32,621 nt of DNA from Roseburia sp. (GCA_014804775.1 JAAUZB010000022.1:1-32621); one strand, 5' to 3'. Shown: positions 7,941-16,213, numbered from the stretch's first letter. Notes: generated by a model not told the origin, from the sequence alone. A program made the numbers and translations.

Positions 7941-8264
7941 TTGATCGGCAGTGATGTCATGCGCGGCTATAATGATCTCATGATTTTGTCTTTGCTTTTA
8001 AAAAATGACTCTTACGGTTATGAAATTTCAAGAAAAATTCGGGAAATTTCGGATGAAAAGTATGTAATGAAGGAAACGACCCTGTATTCGGCGTTTACCA
8101 GACTGGAAAAAGCAGGATATATCAGTGCCTATTTTGGAACAGAGACCAACGGGAAGCAGAGAACTTATTATAAAATTACCGGATCAGGCGAGGAATTTTA
8201 TTATGAAAAGTGCAAAGAATGGAAGCTTGTAGAGGAAGTTGTGAATCGGTTTATCAAAGAATAA
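7941..8264 (+). CDS. PadR-family transcriptional regulator
   Basis: A 107-residue winged-helix protein with the PadR signature: MILSLLLKNDSYGYEISRKI (helices 1-2), then KETTLYSAFTRLEKAGYISAYF (recognition helix) and the wing KQRTYYKITGSG, ending in a short dimerisation helix. The start is TTG at 7941, supported by GAGGAGG ten bases upstream and by alignment with the usual PadR N-terminus. The membrane-protein gene follows after 11 bp. In Firmicutes, PadR genes commonly pair with DUF1700/HAAS membrane proteins and respond to envelope stress or small molecules. Confidence 0.92.
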   Translation: MIGSDVMRGYNDLMILSLLLKNDSYGYEISRKIREISDEKYVMKETTLYSAFTRLEKAGYISAYFGTETNGKQRTYYKITGSGEEFYYEKCKEWKLVEEVVNRFIKE

Positions 8265-8275
8265 AGGAGAATGTT

Positions 8276-9259
8276 ATGGAAACAATTTTATCTTATTTGG
8301 ACAATATGTTTTCACATATGCCAAAAACACCGGAAGTTTTGCGTGCCAAGAAAGAACTTGGCGCAATGATGGAGGATAAATACAACCAATTAGTTTCCGA
8401 AGGGAAAAAGGAAAATGAAGCAGTAGGTATTGTAATCTCAGAGTTCGGAGATTTGGAGGAATTGGCAGAAAGTCTTGGATTGAAAAGCCAAGCAGAAGAA
8501 GGAATGGGGATCAAATCAGAGACGTGCGTGAAAACTGTGAACATGGAAGAGGCGGAGGCATATCTGGAGACCTCTAAAAATACGATCAAATGGATCGCAC
8601 TCGGAGTAGCGCTTTGCATCTGCAGCCCGACGTTGCTGTTTTTTTGGGGAGGCTTGGAATCTAAAGTGAGTGAGGCAGCTATTGTATGTTTTGGTTTGAT
8701 TCCACTGTTTGTCATGGTTGGTATTGCAGTTGGGTTGTTTATCTACAACGGAACAAAGATGGAGCGGTTTGAATATCTCGAAAAGGAACCGATTTGGATT
8801 GATTCTGCTCTGGAAAAAAAGCTGCGCCAGATGGAGATAGAAGAAAATCCCGCGGCAACTGTCAAATTGATTGTCGGGATCATGTTTTGTATCTTTTCTG
8901 TAATCCCATTGCTTATATTGGGAAGTATAACGGACAGTGATTTCATGTGTTCTATGGCAATGATATTTTTGCTGTTCTGTGTCGCAGTGGGAGTTTTCTT
9001 CATCATTGTGGGTACCAACAGAAGGGAGTGTATCAAAAAACTTCTCCAAGAGGGTGATTATACCAAAAAGAATAAAAAGGCCGGAAAACTCATCGATGTT
9101 GTTGCAGGAATTTATTGGACGGTTATGGTGGCAGTATATCTTGGATGGAGTTTTTACACGATGCAGTGGGGAATCACATGGATTATATGGCCGGTAGCCG
9201 GCGTACTGTTCGGAGCGATAGCGGTTATCTGCAAGGCAGTCAGTCAATCGGCGGAATAA
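8276..9259 (+). CDS. PadR-partner membrane protein, DUF1700/HAAS-like
   Basis: A 327-residue protein. The N-terminal 65 residues are a helical cytosolic region (LDNMFSHMPKTPEVLRAKKELGAMM, then SEFGDLEELAESLGL) typical of HAAS-type or permease-prefix domains. After a linker come two hydrophobic pairs (about residues 102-160 and 200-250) and a last pair near the C-terminus. ATG 8276 has AAAGGAG eight bases upstream; the frame upstream overlaps PadR and is not used. It probably relays a membrane signal to, or is controlled by, the PadR protein. A terminator follows. Confidence 0.75.
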   Translation: METILSYLDNMFSHMPKTPEVLRAKKELGAMMEDKYNQLVSEGKKENEAVGIVISEFGDLEELAESLGLKSQAEEGMGIKSETCVKTVNMEEAEAYLETSKNTIKWIALGVALCICSPTLLFFWGGLESKVSEAAIVCFGLIPLFVMVGIAVGLFIYNGTKMERFEYLEKEPIWIDSALEKKLRQMEIEENPAATVKLIVGIMFCIFSVIPLLILGSITDSDFMCSMAMIFLLFCVAVGVFFIIVGTNRRECIKKLLQEGDYTKKNKKAGKLIDVVAGIYWTVMVAVYLGWSFYTMQWGITWIIWPVAGVLFGAIAVICKAVSQSAE

Positions 9260-9285
9260 AAGAGATACATGTTTTAAGGAAAATG

Positions 9286-9331
9286 GCTGTGCAAATGGTT
9301 TTAAGAAAAGATCATTTGTACAGCTTTTTTT
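9286..9331 (+). terminator. Rho-independent terminator of the PadR operon
   Basis: A 12-bp stem (GCTGTGCAAATG at 9286-9297 with CATTTGTACAGC at 9313-9324, one G·T pair) is followed by seven T. Confidence 0.9.
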
Positions 9332-9436
9332 CGTTCAGTGCAACAAAATACTGTGATATAGTGACTTATATAAAAGAAGTAACTATTCTGAAGAGTTACA
9401 AAAAAGGGCGACAGCTTTTGAAAAACGAGGTAAGGC

Positions 9437-9952
9437 ATGGATAATTATTTGCAACAGGTCAAACAGGCAAAGCAGGGAGATGCGGAAGCGTTTGCCAGAC
9501 TTTATGGAGACATTTATGAGAATATGTATCGCTTTGCATTGTATACACTGCGAAACACGGCAGACGCAGAGGATGTCGTGAGTGAAGCTGTGATAGATGC
9601 ATTTGCATCAATCCGAAAGCTACGTTCAGAGCAGGCATTTAAAAGCTGGATATTCCGGATTTTGTCCAACAAATGTAAAGACAAGCTGAAAGAATACAGC
9701 AGAAAGACGATGGAGCTTGATGAGATCGTAATGAACTGCAGCTATAAGGAAGGTCCCGAGGAAGCGGCAATTACGCGAAAACTGTTTTTTGAATTGGCCG
9801 ATGAAGAACGTCTTATCATCGGTATGCATTTGTTTTGCGGTTATAAGAGCAGAGAGATTGCAGAGTTGTTACATATGAACGAAAATACGGTCCGTTCTAA
9901 GGAGAGTCGAGGTCTCAGAAAAATGGCAGGGAAAATGGAGGTGCAGTCATGA
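9437..9952 (+). CDS. ECF-type RNA polymerase sigma factor
   Basis: A 171-residue sigma-70 family protein with regions 2 and 4 only. Region 2 is visible as FARLYGDIYENMYRFALYTL and TADAEDVVSEAVIDAFASI, then SWIFRILSNKCKDKLK (2.3-2.4). Region 4 is LFCGYKSREIAELLHMNENT with the helix-turn-helix ending VRSKESRGLRKM. CGAGGTAAGGC precedes the ATG. It overlaps the next gene by 4 bp (ATGA), typical of sigma/anti-sigma operons. An inverted repeat GTAAC/GTTAC (near 9380-9400) upstream might be part of an autoregulated promoter, but I cannot show this. Confidence 0.92.
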   Translation: MDNYLQQVKQAKQGDAEAFARLYGDIYENMYRFALYTLRNTADAEDVVSEAVIDAFASIRKLRSEQAFKSWIFRILSNKCKDKLKEYSRKTMELDEIVMNCSYKEGPEEAAITRKLFFELADEERLIIGMHLFCGYKSREIAELLHMNENTVRSKESRGLRKMAGKMEVQS

Positions 9953-12111
9953 CAGAACAGGAAATAATGGAAAAAATCAAGGTTTCTGCGGATCAGATCG
10001 AAATCCCGGAGGAGCTACGCCCAGAACGTATGAAAGAAAAATTAGAGCAGACAGACAGGAAGAACGGAAAAGGAAAGATCAGAGATATCTTTGTCCGTCA
10101 TGGCAGCATGCGTGTCGCAGCGGCACTGCTTGTATGCGGTTTGGGGGCATTTGCCGTATACGGTGGATTGAATGGTATGCGTGACAGCGTAGATCAGAAT
10201 ATCCAAATTGCAGAAGGCAAGGAAGAGAGTGAGTATAATGCTGCAAAGCAGACGGCCGGCGTAACAGGAAGCAGTTCTGACCACACAGAGACGGATACTG
10301 ACAGCGAGCTGGCGAAGAAAGAGCCGAAGCAGGATGCGGGGGAACTGTATGTTGTCGCAAAGGATTACGGACAGGTTTACGATGTTCTGGAAGACTATTA
10401 CGGTACAGATTATATTTATAATGGAAGCCGCTTTTCTACGGATGATGCCATTTCAGAGGCGTCCGATTTGTCGTCAACCTATGGACCAATGGCCGAACCC
10501 AGCTCCTCGGCGTCGGAGCAGGTCAATGCCATCATAAAAGAATCTGCAAAAAATTCGGAAGAAAAATTTTCTGACACAAATGTTCAGACTGAGGGTGTAG
10601 ATGAAAGTGATATCATAAAGACAGACGGCTCTTATATCTATGTAGCCGATGGCAGCAGTGTAAATATTGTCGGCGTACATACCGATAAAATGGAGAAAGT
10701 GGGTTTGATCTCTGTTGCGCTGGACAATGCTAATGACCGCATTGTGGAGATGTATGTGGAGGGAGACTGTCTCAATCTGATCGTCCAGAAGACTCAGACG
10801 AGACTGAAGGAGGAATATAAACCTCTGGAGACTGATGTCGAAATTAAGAAGAGTGCTTCAGGTGTCATTGCTCTGGATGAGAGAGATTCCTACTATATAG
10901 ATACGAACATGGTAACAGAATTGCAGACCTACGATATCAGCGACCGTGCCCGGCCCGTGCTGAAGGGAACCGTGACGCAGGACGGATATTATAACACTTC
11001 CAGAAAAATTGGAAATGTCATATACCTTTTTACCGGGAATTCGATAAAGCTTCCGCAGCTTACCAGAGGTGATGCCGTGATAAGTGAAAATGCAGGAGGA
11101 TGGATTCCGCTTGTAAATGGAAGTGCGATTGCTGCCGACTGTATTTATCTTCCGCAGCAGGGAAGTCAGGGATTGGTGGTTTCCTCCGTTGATGTGGATC
11201 ACCCGGATCAGATTGTGGATAACACACTGATTGTCAACGATTATGTGAATATTTATGTGAGCACAAAAGCTCTCTATCTTTACAGCAGCAATTATGATGA
11301 TACGACGCAGATTGCGAAATTTGCGTTGGATGGAGGTACGATCCAGGCCGTGGGGGCAGTATCAGTGCCCGGACAGATCAGGGATACATTTGCGATCAAT
11401 GAGTATCAGGGTAAGCTGCGTGTGCTTACAACCAACTGGGGCAGCAGTATTGAAAACGGTTTGTACCTTTATGATGAGAAACTGGATTTAACCGGAAAAC
11501 TGGGCGGCATTGCTCCCGGAGAACAGATTTATGCGGCGAGATATTTTGGAAATACAGCATATTTTATCACTTACCGCAATACAGATCCTCTTTTTGCGGT
11601 GGATCTGACTGACGAGACGAATCCGACTGTTTTATCAGAATTGGAGATCACCGGATTTTCCGAATACCTTCATTTCTGGGGAAAGGATAAGCTGGTGGGA
11701 ATCGGTTATGAAACAGATCCCGACAACGGAGTGCAAGAAGGAATTAAGCTTGTCATGTTTGACATTTCGAATCCTGCCAAACTTGCCACGGCGGGCACAT
11801 GTGTGATTGAAAATATTGAATACAGTCCGGCACTCTACGATTATAAATGCGTGCTTGTCGATGAAAGCGAAAATCTGATCGGTTTCGCGGCAGAAAGTTT
11901 CGGACGGCAGGGAAAGACCAGCTATCTGCTTTTTGAATGGGAAAACGGAAGCTTTCAGAATCTTATGACGGATACTTTAAACGGAAGTGAGGATATCAGC
12001 CAGTACAGAGGCATTTATATCGGGGATCGGTTCTATCTGGCGGGAACGAAAAGCATTACATCCTATGACAGGAAAAATAATTATCGGCGGATACAGAATT
12101 TAGATTTATAA
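9949..12111 (+). CDS. Membrane-anchored beta-propeller protein, putative anti-sigma partner
   Basis: A 720-residue single-pass protein. Residues 1-50 are charged and cytosolic (MTEQEIMEKIKVSADQIEIP), a transmembrane helix covers about 55-73, then a low-complexity Ser/Thr/Glu linker (about 85-215) leads to a long extracellular domain. From GVDESDIIKTDGSYIYVADG onward it shows repeated blocks such as LQTYDISDRARPVLKG, FAVDLTDETNPTVLSE and VMFDISNPAKLATAG, fitting the C-terminal beta-propeller family distantly related to WD40 (PF09826). Coupling to the sigma gene suggests the short inner domain binds the sigma factor while the propeller senses an outside signal. No zinc-binding HxxxCxxC anti-sigma motif is visible. 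Confidence 0.85.
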   Translation: MTEQEIMEKIKVSADQIEIPEELRPERMKEKLEQTDRKNGKGKIRDIFVRHGSMRVAAALLVCGLGAFAVYGGLNGMRDSVDQNIQIAEGKEESEYNAAKQTAGVTGSSSDHTETDTDSELAKKEPKQDAGELYVVAKDYGQVYDVLEDYYGTDYIYNGSRFSTDDAISEASDLSSTYGPMAEPSSSASEQVNAIIKESAKNSEEKFSDTNVQTEGVDESDIIKTDGSYIYVADGSSVNIVGVHTDKMEKVGLISVALDNANDRIVEMYVEGDCLNLIVQKTQTRLKEEYKPLETDVEIKKSASGVIALDERDSYYIDTNMVTELQTYDISDRARPVLKGTVTQDGYYNTSRKIGNVIYLFTGNSIKLPQLTRGDAVISENAGGWIPLVNGSAIAADCIYLPQQGSQGLVVSSVDVDHPDQIVDNTLIVNDYVNIYVSTKALYLYSSNYDDTTQIAKFALDGGTIQAVGAVSVPGQIRDTFAINEYQGKLRVLTTNWGSSIENGLYLYDEKLDLTGKLGGIAPGEQIYAARYFGNTAYFITYRNTDPLFAVDLTDETNPTVLSELEITGFSEYLHFWGKDKLVGIGYETDPDNGVQEGIKLVMFDISNPAKLATAGTCVIENIEYSPALYDYKCVLVDESENLIGFAAESFGRQGKTSYLLFEWENGSFQNLMTDTLNGSEDISQYRGIYIGDRFYLAGTKSITSYDRKNNYRRIQNLDL

Positions 12112-12142
12112 AAAATAAGGCGCGTTTTGCGCCTTATTTTTT
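12112..12142. terminator. Bidirectional terminator between the propeller gene and tyrS
   Basis: A 12-bp perfect stem (AAAATAAGGCGC at 12112-12123 with GCGCCTTATTTT at 12129-12140) has a GTTTT loop. T-runs occur on both strands, so it can end both convergent transcripts. Confidence 0.92.
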
Positions 12143-12150
12143 ATGAAAAA

Positions 12151-13377
12151 CTATTTTACAATTACTTTTACAAATTTCTTTTTTCCACGCTTTACCACAA
12201 GCCCTTCTGTTCCGAAGGAGTCTGCAGTATACATGGTTTTGATATCAGTCAGTTTGACGTCAGCGACAGAGACACCGCCCTGTTCTACGGCACGGCGTGC
12301 GTCTGAGCGGGACGGTGCAAGCCCTGCTTTGACGAGAAGCGCGAGGATGTCAAGTCCACCGTCTGCAAAATCTGCAGCGGAAAGCTCGACCGTCGGCATA
12401 TGGGCAGAGTCACCGCCGCCTGCAAACAGTGCATGAGAGGCTTCTCTTGCCTTAGAGGCTTCCTCCTCACCGTGGATCAGCTTTGTAAGCTCAAAAGCAA
12501 GAATTTCTTTTGCCTGGTTAAGCTGCGCTCCTTCCCAACTGTCCATCGCATCGATTTCTTCCAGCGGAAGGAAGGTCAGCATGCGGATACATTTTAATAC
12601 ATCAAGGTCGGAAACATTTCTCCAGTACTGGAAGAAATCAAAGGGTGAGGTCTTATTCGGATCGAGCCATACAGCGCCGGACTGCGTTTTTCCCATTTTC
12701 TTTCCTTCGGAGTTCAGCAGCAGATTGATGGTCATAGCATAAGCGTCTTTGCCCAGCTTGCGTCGGATCAGTTCGGTACCGCCGAGCATATTGCTCCACT
12801 GGTCGTCGCCGCCAAACTGCATGTTGCATCCGTAATTCTGAAACAGATTGTAGAAATCGTAGCTCTGCATGATCATGTAGTTGAACTCTAAAAAGCTCAG
12901 TCCTTTTTCCATGCGCTGTTTATAGCATTCTGCGGTCAACATGCGGTTCACGGAGAAATGGGCACCCACTTCACGCAATACATCAATGTAATTCAAGTCC
13001 ATCAGCCAGTCCGCATTATTTACCATGAGAGCCTTGCCGTCGGAAAAGTCGATGAAACGGCTCATCTGTTTTTTGAAGCAGTCGCAGTTATGCTGAATTG
13101 TTTCCGGAGTCATCATCTGGCGCATATCGGTGCGTCCGGATGGATCTCCGATCATAGCGGTTCCTCCGCCGATCAGAGCGATCGGCTTGTTGCCGGCCTG
13201 CTGAAGACGCTTCATGAGACAGAGAGCCATGAAGTGCCCTACATGAAGGCTGTCTGCAGTCGGGTCGAAACCGATATAAAAAGTAGCTTTTCCGTTGTTA
13301 ATGAGATCTTTGATTTCGGCCTCATCTGTTACCTGAGCGATAAGACCGCGTGCAACTAATTCATCGTATAATGTCAT
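12151..13377 (-). CDS. tyrS: Tyrosyl-tRNA synthetase
   Basis: A 408-residue class I aminoacyl-tRNA synthetase that charges tRNA-Tyr using ATP. Motifs: YIGFDPTADSLHVGH near residue 40 (HIGH-type HVGH), the tyrosine-pocket region FLEFNYMIMQSYDF, GGDDQWSNMLGG, and KKMGKTQSG (KMSKS-type). The C-terminal 65 residues (LVKAGLAPSRSDARRAVEQGG) form the S4 RNA-binding domain. AAAGGA lies upstream of ATG. It is second in a T-box-controlled unit, 14 bp after the aldolase-like gene, and the upstream leader carries a Tyr specifier. Confidence 0.97.
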   Translation of the reverse strand: MTLYDELVARGLIAQVTDEAEIKDLINNGKATFYIGFDPTADSLHVGHFMALCLMKRLQQAGNKPIALIGGGTAMIGDPSGRTDMRQMMTPETIQHNCDCFKKQMSRFIDFSDGKALMVNNADWLMDLNYIDVLREVGAHFSVNRMLTAECYKQRMEKGLSFLEFNYMIMQSYDFYNLFQNYGCNMQFGGDDQWSNMLGGTELIRRKLGKDAYAMTINLLLNSEGKKMGKTQSGAVWLDPNKTSPFDFFQYWRNVSDLDVLKCIRMLTFLPLEEIDAMDSWEGAQLNQAKEILAFELTKLIHGEEEASKAREASHALFAGGGDSAHMPTVELSAADFADGGLDILALLVKAGLAPSRSDARRAVEQGGVSVADVKLTDIKTMYTADSFGTEGLVVKRGKKKFVKVIVK

Positions 13378-13391
13378 AGTAAACTTCCTTT

Positions 13392-14366
13392 CTAATCCTG
13401 AACAACAATTTCTTTGTAGAATTCGGTATAATCGGTCCGTTTTTCCTTGGTGAACTGGATCGCAGTTCTGGGATGCTGGTTTAAAAGACCTGTCATCAGA
13501 TACTGTAGATCATATCCCCATACAATGCCTTCCGCCGGAAGCTTGCTCATATATTTTTCAATGAACTGGATCGCCGGATAAACGTTATATTTGGGGTTGC
13601 GCAAAAATCCGAGCAGCAGTTCCATAGCACAGTTGCCTGCGCCTCTTCCCATAGAGGCATAGGTTCCGTCCAGATAATCTACGCCGTCGCCTACCGCTTC
13701 GATCGTATTGGCGAAGGCAAGCTGCTGGTTATTGTGCGCATGGATGCCTACCTTTTTGCCATATTTTGCCGCAAACTCAAGAAATGTGTCTGCAATACGG
13801 GCAATCTGCTCCGGATAGAGAGCGCCGAAGCTGTCAACGATATAGAGAACATTGACAGGAGACTGACCCAGAATGTCAAGCGCTACCTTGAGATCGCTTT
13901 CCTGTGAGTTGGAGATCGCCATAATGTTGCAGCTGGTTTCATAGCCTTTATTCACCGCATCCTCGATCATGTGTACGGCAGCAGGAATAGTATTCAGATA
14001 TGTCGCAACACGGATCAGATCGATGGGACTGTCTGAGCGGTTTAGGATATCGGTTTTGTAATCGCATCTTCCCACATCCGCCATGATCGCAATTTTAAGA
14101 TCGGTGGCGTTTTCACCGACAATGTCGCGAATATCTTCATCCCGGCAGAACTTCCATTTTCCAAATTTGCTTTCATCGAACATATCACGCGATGCCTTAT
14201 AGCCAAACTCCATATAGTCTACGCCTGCTTTTAAGTTCGTCAGATACAGGGCCTTTACAAATTCATCCATAAAAAAGAAGTCATTTACCAGACCGCCGTC
14301 CCGGAGAGTTGCATCTACCACCTTGACATCGGAGCGATAGTTCATAAGATTGGATATTTCTTTCAT
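13392..14366 (-). CDS. DRE-TIM metallolyase (HMGL-like aldolase)
   Basis: A 324-residue TIM-barrel enzyme of the HMG-CoA lyase-like superfamily. VVDATLRDGG (Arg22, Asp23) is the DRE motif and GIHAHNN (His209, His211, Asn213) supplies the metal ligands. This superfamily includes 4-hydroxy-2-oxovalerate aldolase, isopropylmalate/citramalate synthases and pyruvate carboxyltransferase domains. Lacking the communication and leucine-binding domains, it more likely cleaves or forms a C-C bond with pyruvate or a related 2-oxoacid; the substrate is unknown. AAAGGAACTG precedes ATG. It lies between a Tyr T-box leader and tyrS, so its expression should rise when charged tRNA-Tyr is scarce. Confidence 0.88.
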   Translation of the reverse strand: MKEISNLMNYRSDVKVVDATLRDGGLVNDFFFMDEFVKALYLTNLKAGVDYMEFGYKASRDMFDESKFGKWKFCRDEDIRDIVGENATDLKIAIMADVGRCDYKTDILNRSDSPIDLIRVATYLNTIPAAVHMIEDAVNKGYETSCNIMAISNSQESDLKVALDILGQSPVNVLYIVDSFGALYPEQIARIADTFLEFAAKYGKKVGIHAHNNQQLAFANTIEAVGDGVDYLDGTYASMGRGAGNCAMELLLGFLRNPKYNVYPAIQFIEKYMSKLPAEGIVWGYDLQYLMTGLLNQHPRTAIQFTKEKRTDYTEFYKEIVVQD

Positions 14367-14395
14367 TTTTATCAGTTCCTTTCTGTTAGTGAGTT

Positions 14396-14692
14396 GTTTT
14401 GTGGCAATAAAAAAGCCCTTCCGGTCAAAAACCGAAAAGGACGATATCTCGTGTTACCACCTTTTTTCGCAGACAGCTCACGCCGCCCGCCTCTGCGAGT
14501 GTCCGACAACACTCCGGCGCAGTTAACGCGCGCCACTGCGTCACAGCCTACTAACGGCAACAGCCGTATTCGGTGTGAAGCTCGGGGATGTATTCGTAAT
14601 AAGATTCCTGTGCACCTCTCATCAGCCGGTTACTTTCTGTACATTCCACTTATTCTTACTTCTTCCCGTCAAAGCTTTTTTCTTGTTAGAAT
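14396..14692 (-). promoter_or_regulatory. T-box leader, tyrosine specifier
   Basis: Reading the minus strand, the leader shows T-box features in order: a stem I start GACGGGAAGAAGTAAG, the conserved distal loop region ACCGGCTGATGAGAGGTGC, the 3' specifier side GAA-TAC-ATCCCC (Tyr codon TAC at 14590-14592), an intervening domain, the T-box AGGTGGTAACACG (about 14450-14462) and a terminator CCTTTTCGGT/ACCGGAAGG with a T-run (14408-14440). Uncharged tRNA-Tyr should pair with the T-box bulge and switch off the terminator, turning on the aldolase gene and tyrS. A second GAATAC occurs at 14567-14572 but is not next to the stem I base complement. Confidence 0.92.
14408..14440 (-). terminator. T-box-regulated terminator
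   Basis: On the minus strand, CCTTTTCGGT pairs with ACCGGAAGG around a short T-rich loop, followed by GCTTTTTTATT. It competes with the antiterminator formed by the T-box sequence. Confidence 0.85.
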
Positions 14693-14699
14693 TAAAGAC

Positions 14700-14729
14700 A
14701 TTATAGGCATGTATATTCGCATTTGTCAA
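14700..14729 (-). promoter_or_regulatory. Promoter of the T-box/aldolase/tyrS transcript
   Basis: On the minus strand, -35 TTGACA (14724-14729) and -10 TATAAT (14700-14705) are both perfect consensus with an 18-bp spacer. The transcript would start near 14693, giving a leader of about 325 nt before the aldolase start codon. Confidence 0.9.
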
Positions 14730-14812
14730 CTATAAAATTTTATCTTCCCGTATAAAATCTCGCCTTTTTTTCAATAATAGCTAATAAAATAATAAAGAAA
14801 TGAGGTAGAAAA

Positions 14813-15271
14813 ATGGTATTGACGGAAAAAGAAACTGCTGCGATCAAAGATTTACAGACACAGGAACAGACCTGCATTGAAAAATACGGAAAATATGCCG
14901 ATGAGGCAAAGGACCCGGTTTTGAGAAATCTGTTTGAAGACCTGCAGAAAAAAGAGCGCACACATTACGATTCCCTTGGACAGGTATTAAACGGAACTGT
15001 TCCCTCATGCAATTGCAATGACAGCGACGGCAGACAGTACAACCCGACTGCGACTTATGACGCTATGAACAATTCCAGTGCCAAAAAATCAGACTGTTTT
15101 TTGGCGACCGACTGCATCGGGACAGAGAAGCTTGTATCTTCCGAATACAATTCCGATGTATTTGTGTTTGGTGATGCAGATGTACGCAAGCTGCTTGCCG
15201 ATATTCAGATAGAGGAGCAGAACCATGCGGAGATGCTGTACAAGTATAAGACGGTAAACGGAATGTCTTAA
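14813..15271 (+). CDS. CotF-like spore coat / ferritin-like protein
   Basis: A 152-residue helical protein resembling the Coat_F family. The N-terminal helix pair (KETAAIKDLQTQEQTCIEKY, then LRNLFEDLQKKERTHYDSL) and the C-terminal pair (IGTEKLVSSEYNSDVFVF, then IQIEEQNHAEMLYKY) form a ferritin-like bundle. The middle segment is rich in Asn, Asp and Cys (SCNCNDSDG). The family is found in the coats of Bacillus and Clostridium spores; this member may have a structural role in the mother cell. AATGAGGT lies before ATG. It is transcribed divergently from the T-box unit and ends at its own terminator. Confidence 0.85.
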   Translation: MVLTEKETAAIKDLQTQEQTCIEKYGKYADEAKDPVLRNLFEDLQKKERTHYDSLGQVLNGTVPSCNCNDSDGRQYNPTATYDAMNNSSAKKSDCFLATDCIGTEKLVSSEYNSDVFVFGDADVRKLLADIQIEEQNHAEMLYKYKTVNGMS

Positions 15272-15283
15272 AGAAGGAAAAAG

Positions 15284-15324
15284 CGGCGGAATATACCTGA
15301 AAAAAGGTAATTCTGCCGTTTTTT
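15284..15324 (+). terminator. Rho-independent terminator after the coat-protein gene
   Basis: CGGCGGAA (15284-15291) pairs with TTCTGCCG (15311-15318) with one G·T, and an upper stem TACCT/AGGTA extends it. A TTTTTT tract follows. Confidence 0.8.
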
Positions 15325-15409
15325 GTAAGAGGAAAATTGCTTTTCTGTATAAAAAATGGTAACATAGCAATGTATTTGTTGTGAGAACGATCTGTTCGGG
15401 GGTAGTGCC

Positions 15410-16093
15410 ATGAAGAAAAGGAACGCTCAAGCGGCGGTCGCAATCCTGTTTGTATCCGTATTGTCTGTGATGGCAATGACAGGCGGAAATATGGAGCAGG
15501 GAGAGTTGCGCCAATTGCAGACTGCCATGCGGAATTTGAGAAGGGCAGACAATCTTCAGTATACATACAGCAGCACAAACTCGTATGCAGGAGAGATCAG
15601 TATCATGCAGGCAGATGTCTGGGCGGATTTGTTGACGGGCAGCTGGGCAGCAGAATATTACACAATAGATACTGACGGGACAAGACTTTTTTTGAGAGAG
15701 TTCTGTGACGGAACGACAACATATACTTATATTGACTGGAGCGGAGAGTGGTCGGCACAGGCGGATCAAAAGGAAACGGATGTACCGTTTCTGGAAGGGA
15801 TCATCATGCTGAATTACAGTGAAGCGGATATTGTTGATTTCAAATGTGAGGATGAAGGCGGGATAAAGAAAATTTCCTACGGATTTACACCGGAATATCT
15901 GATGAGATATCAGCAGATCGAGGACGCTACGGCAATGTATGAGATAGATGCGGACGGCATGCTCCGCACTGGAAGCGCGCTGATTTTTATGACACAGCCG
16001 GCGGCCAGAAGTCTCATCACGATTCAGATCAGGAACTATAATGCGGATATGATTTTGGACAAAATTGAGCAGTATGAGTCAGAAGTGATATAA
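15410..16093 (+). CDS. Secreted protein of unknown function
   Basis: A 227-residue protein that I cannot assign. The first 25 residues (MKKRNAQAAVAILFVSVLSV) form a signal peptide or anchor without a clear lipobox Cys. The exported part, from ADNLQYTYSS onward, is rich in Tyr, Asp and Thr and alternates hydrophobic and polar residues like a beta-sheet domain, recalling LolA-like substrate carriers, but this is only an impression. GGGGGTAG lies before ATG. It stands alone between two terminators. Confidence 0.75.
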   Translation: MKKRNAQAAVAILFVSVLSVMAMTGGNMEQGELRQLQTAMRNLRRADNLQYTYSSTNSYAGEISIMQADVWADLLTGSWAAEYYTIDTDGTRLFLREFCDGTTTYTYIDWSGEWSAQADQKETDVPFLEGIIMLNYSEADIVDFKCEDEGGIKKISYGFTPEYLMRYQQIEDATAMYEIDADGMLRTGSALIFMTQPAARSLITIQIRNYNADMILDKIEQYESEVI

Positions 16094-16099
16094 AAAAGA

Positions 16100-16128
16100 T
16101 TGACAACGAAATTGGAAAATGATAATAT
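16100..16128 (+). promoter_or_regulatory. Promoter of the M20/C39/potABCD operon
   Basis: Perfect TTGACA (16100-16105), a 17-bp spacer and TAATAT (16123-16128). Transcription would start near 16135, about 80 bp before the first start codon and upstream of a terminator-like hairpin. Confidence 0.75.
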
Positions 16129-16147
16129 ACCTACTAAACAGATAGGT

Positions 16148-16174
16148 AATGGGGAGCGGCGGCTTCCCATTTTT
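16148..16174 (+). terminator. Terminator-like hairpin in the leader of the M20/pot operon
   Basis: AATGGGGA (16148-16155) pairs with TTCCCATT (16164-16171, one G·T) around an 8-nt loop, followed by T to 16174. It ends the upstream secreted-protein transcript, but it also lies downstream of the operon promoter, so it could attenuate the operon. Confidence 0.75.
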
Positions 16175-16213
16175 ACTACGTTATTTCGATCATGTTGCAG
16201 AGAGGAGAAAAGG

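Noticed and set aside
8516-9247. Long open frame on the minus strand inside the PadR-partner gene
   Set aside because: It lies wholly opposite a well-supported gene with RBS and membrane-protein pattern, has no RBS of its own and codes a Cys/His-rich, low-complexity product.
14567-14572. Second GAATAC in the T-box leader as the specifier
   Set aside because: It is not next to the complement of the stem I base (GGGA/TCCC), whereas the copy at 14590-14595 is. Both read Tyr, so the amino acid call does not change.
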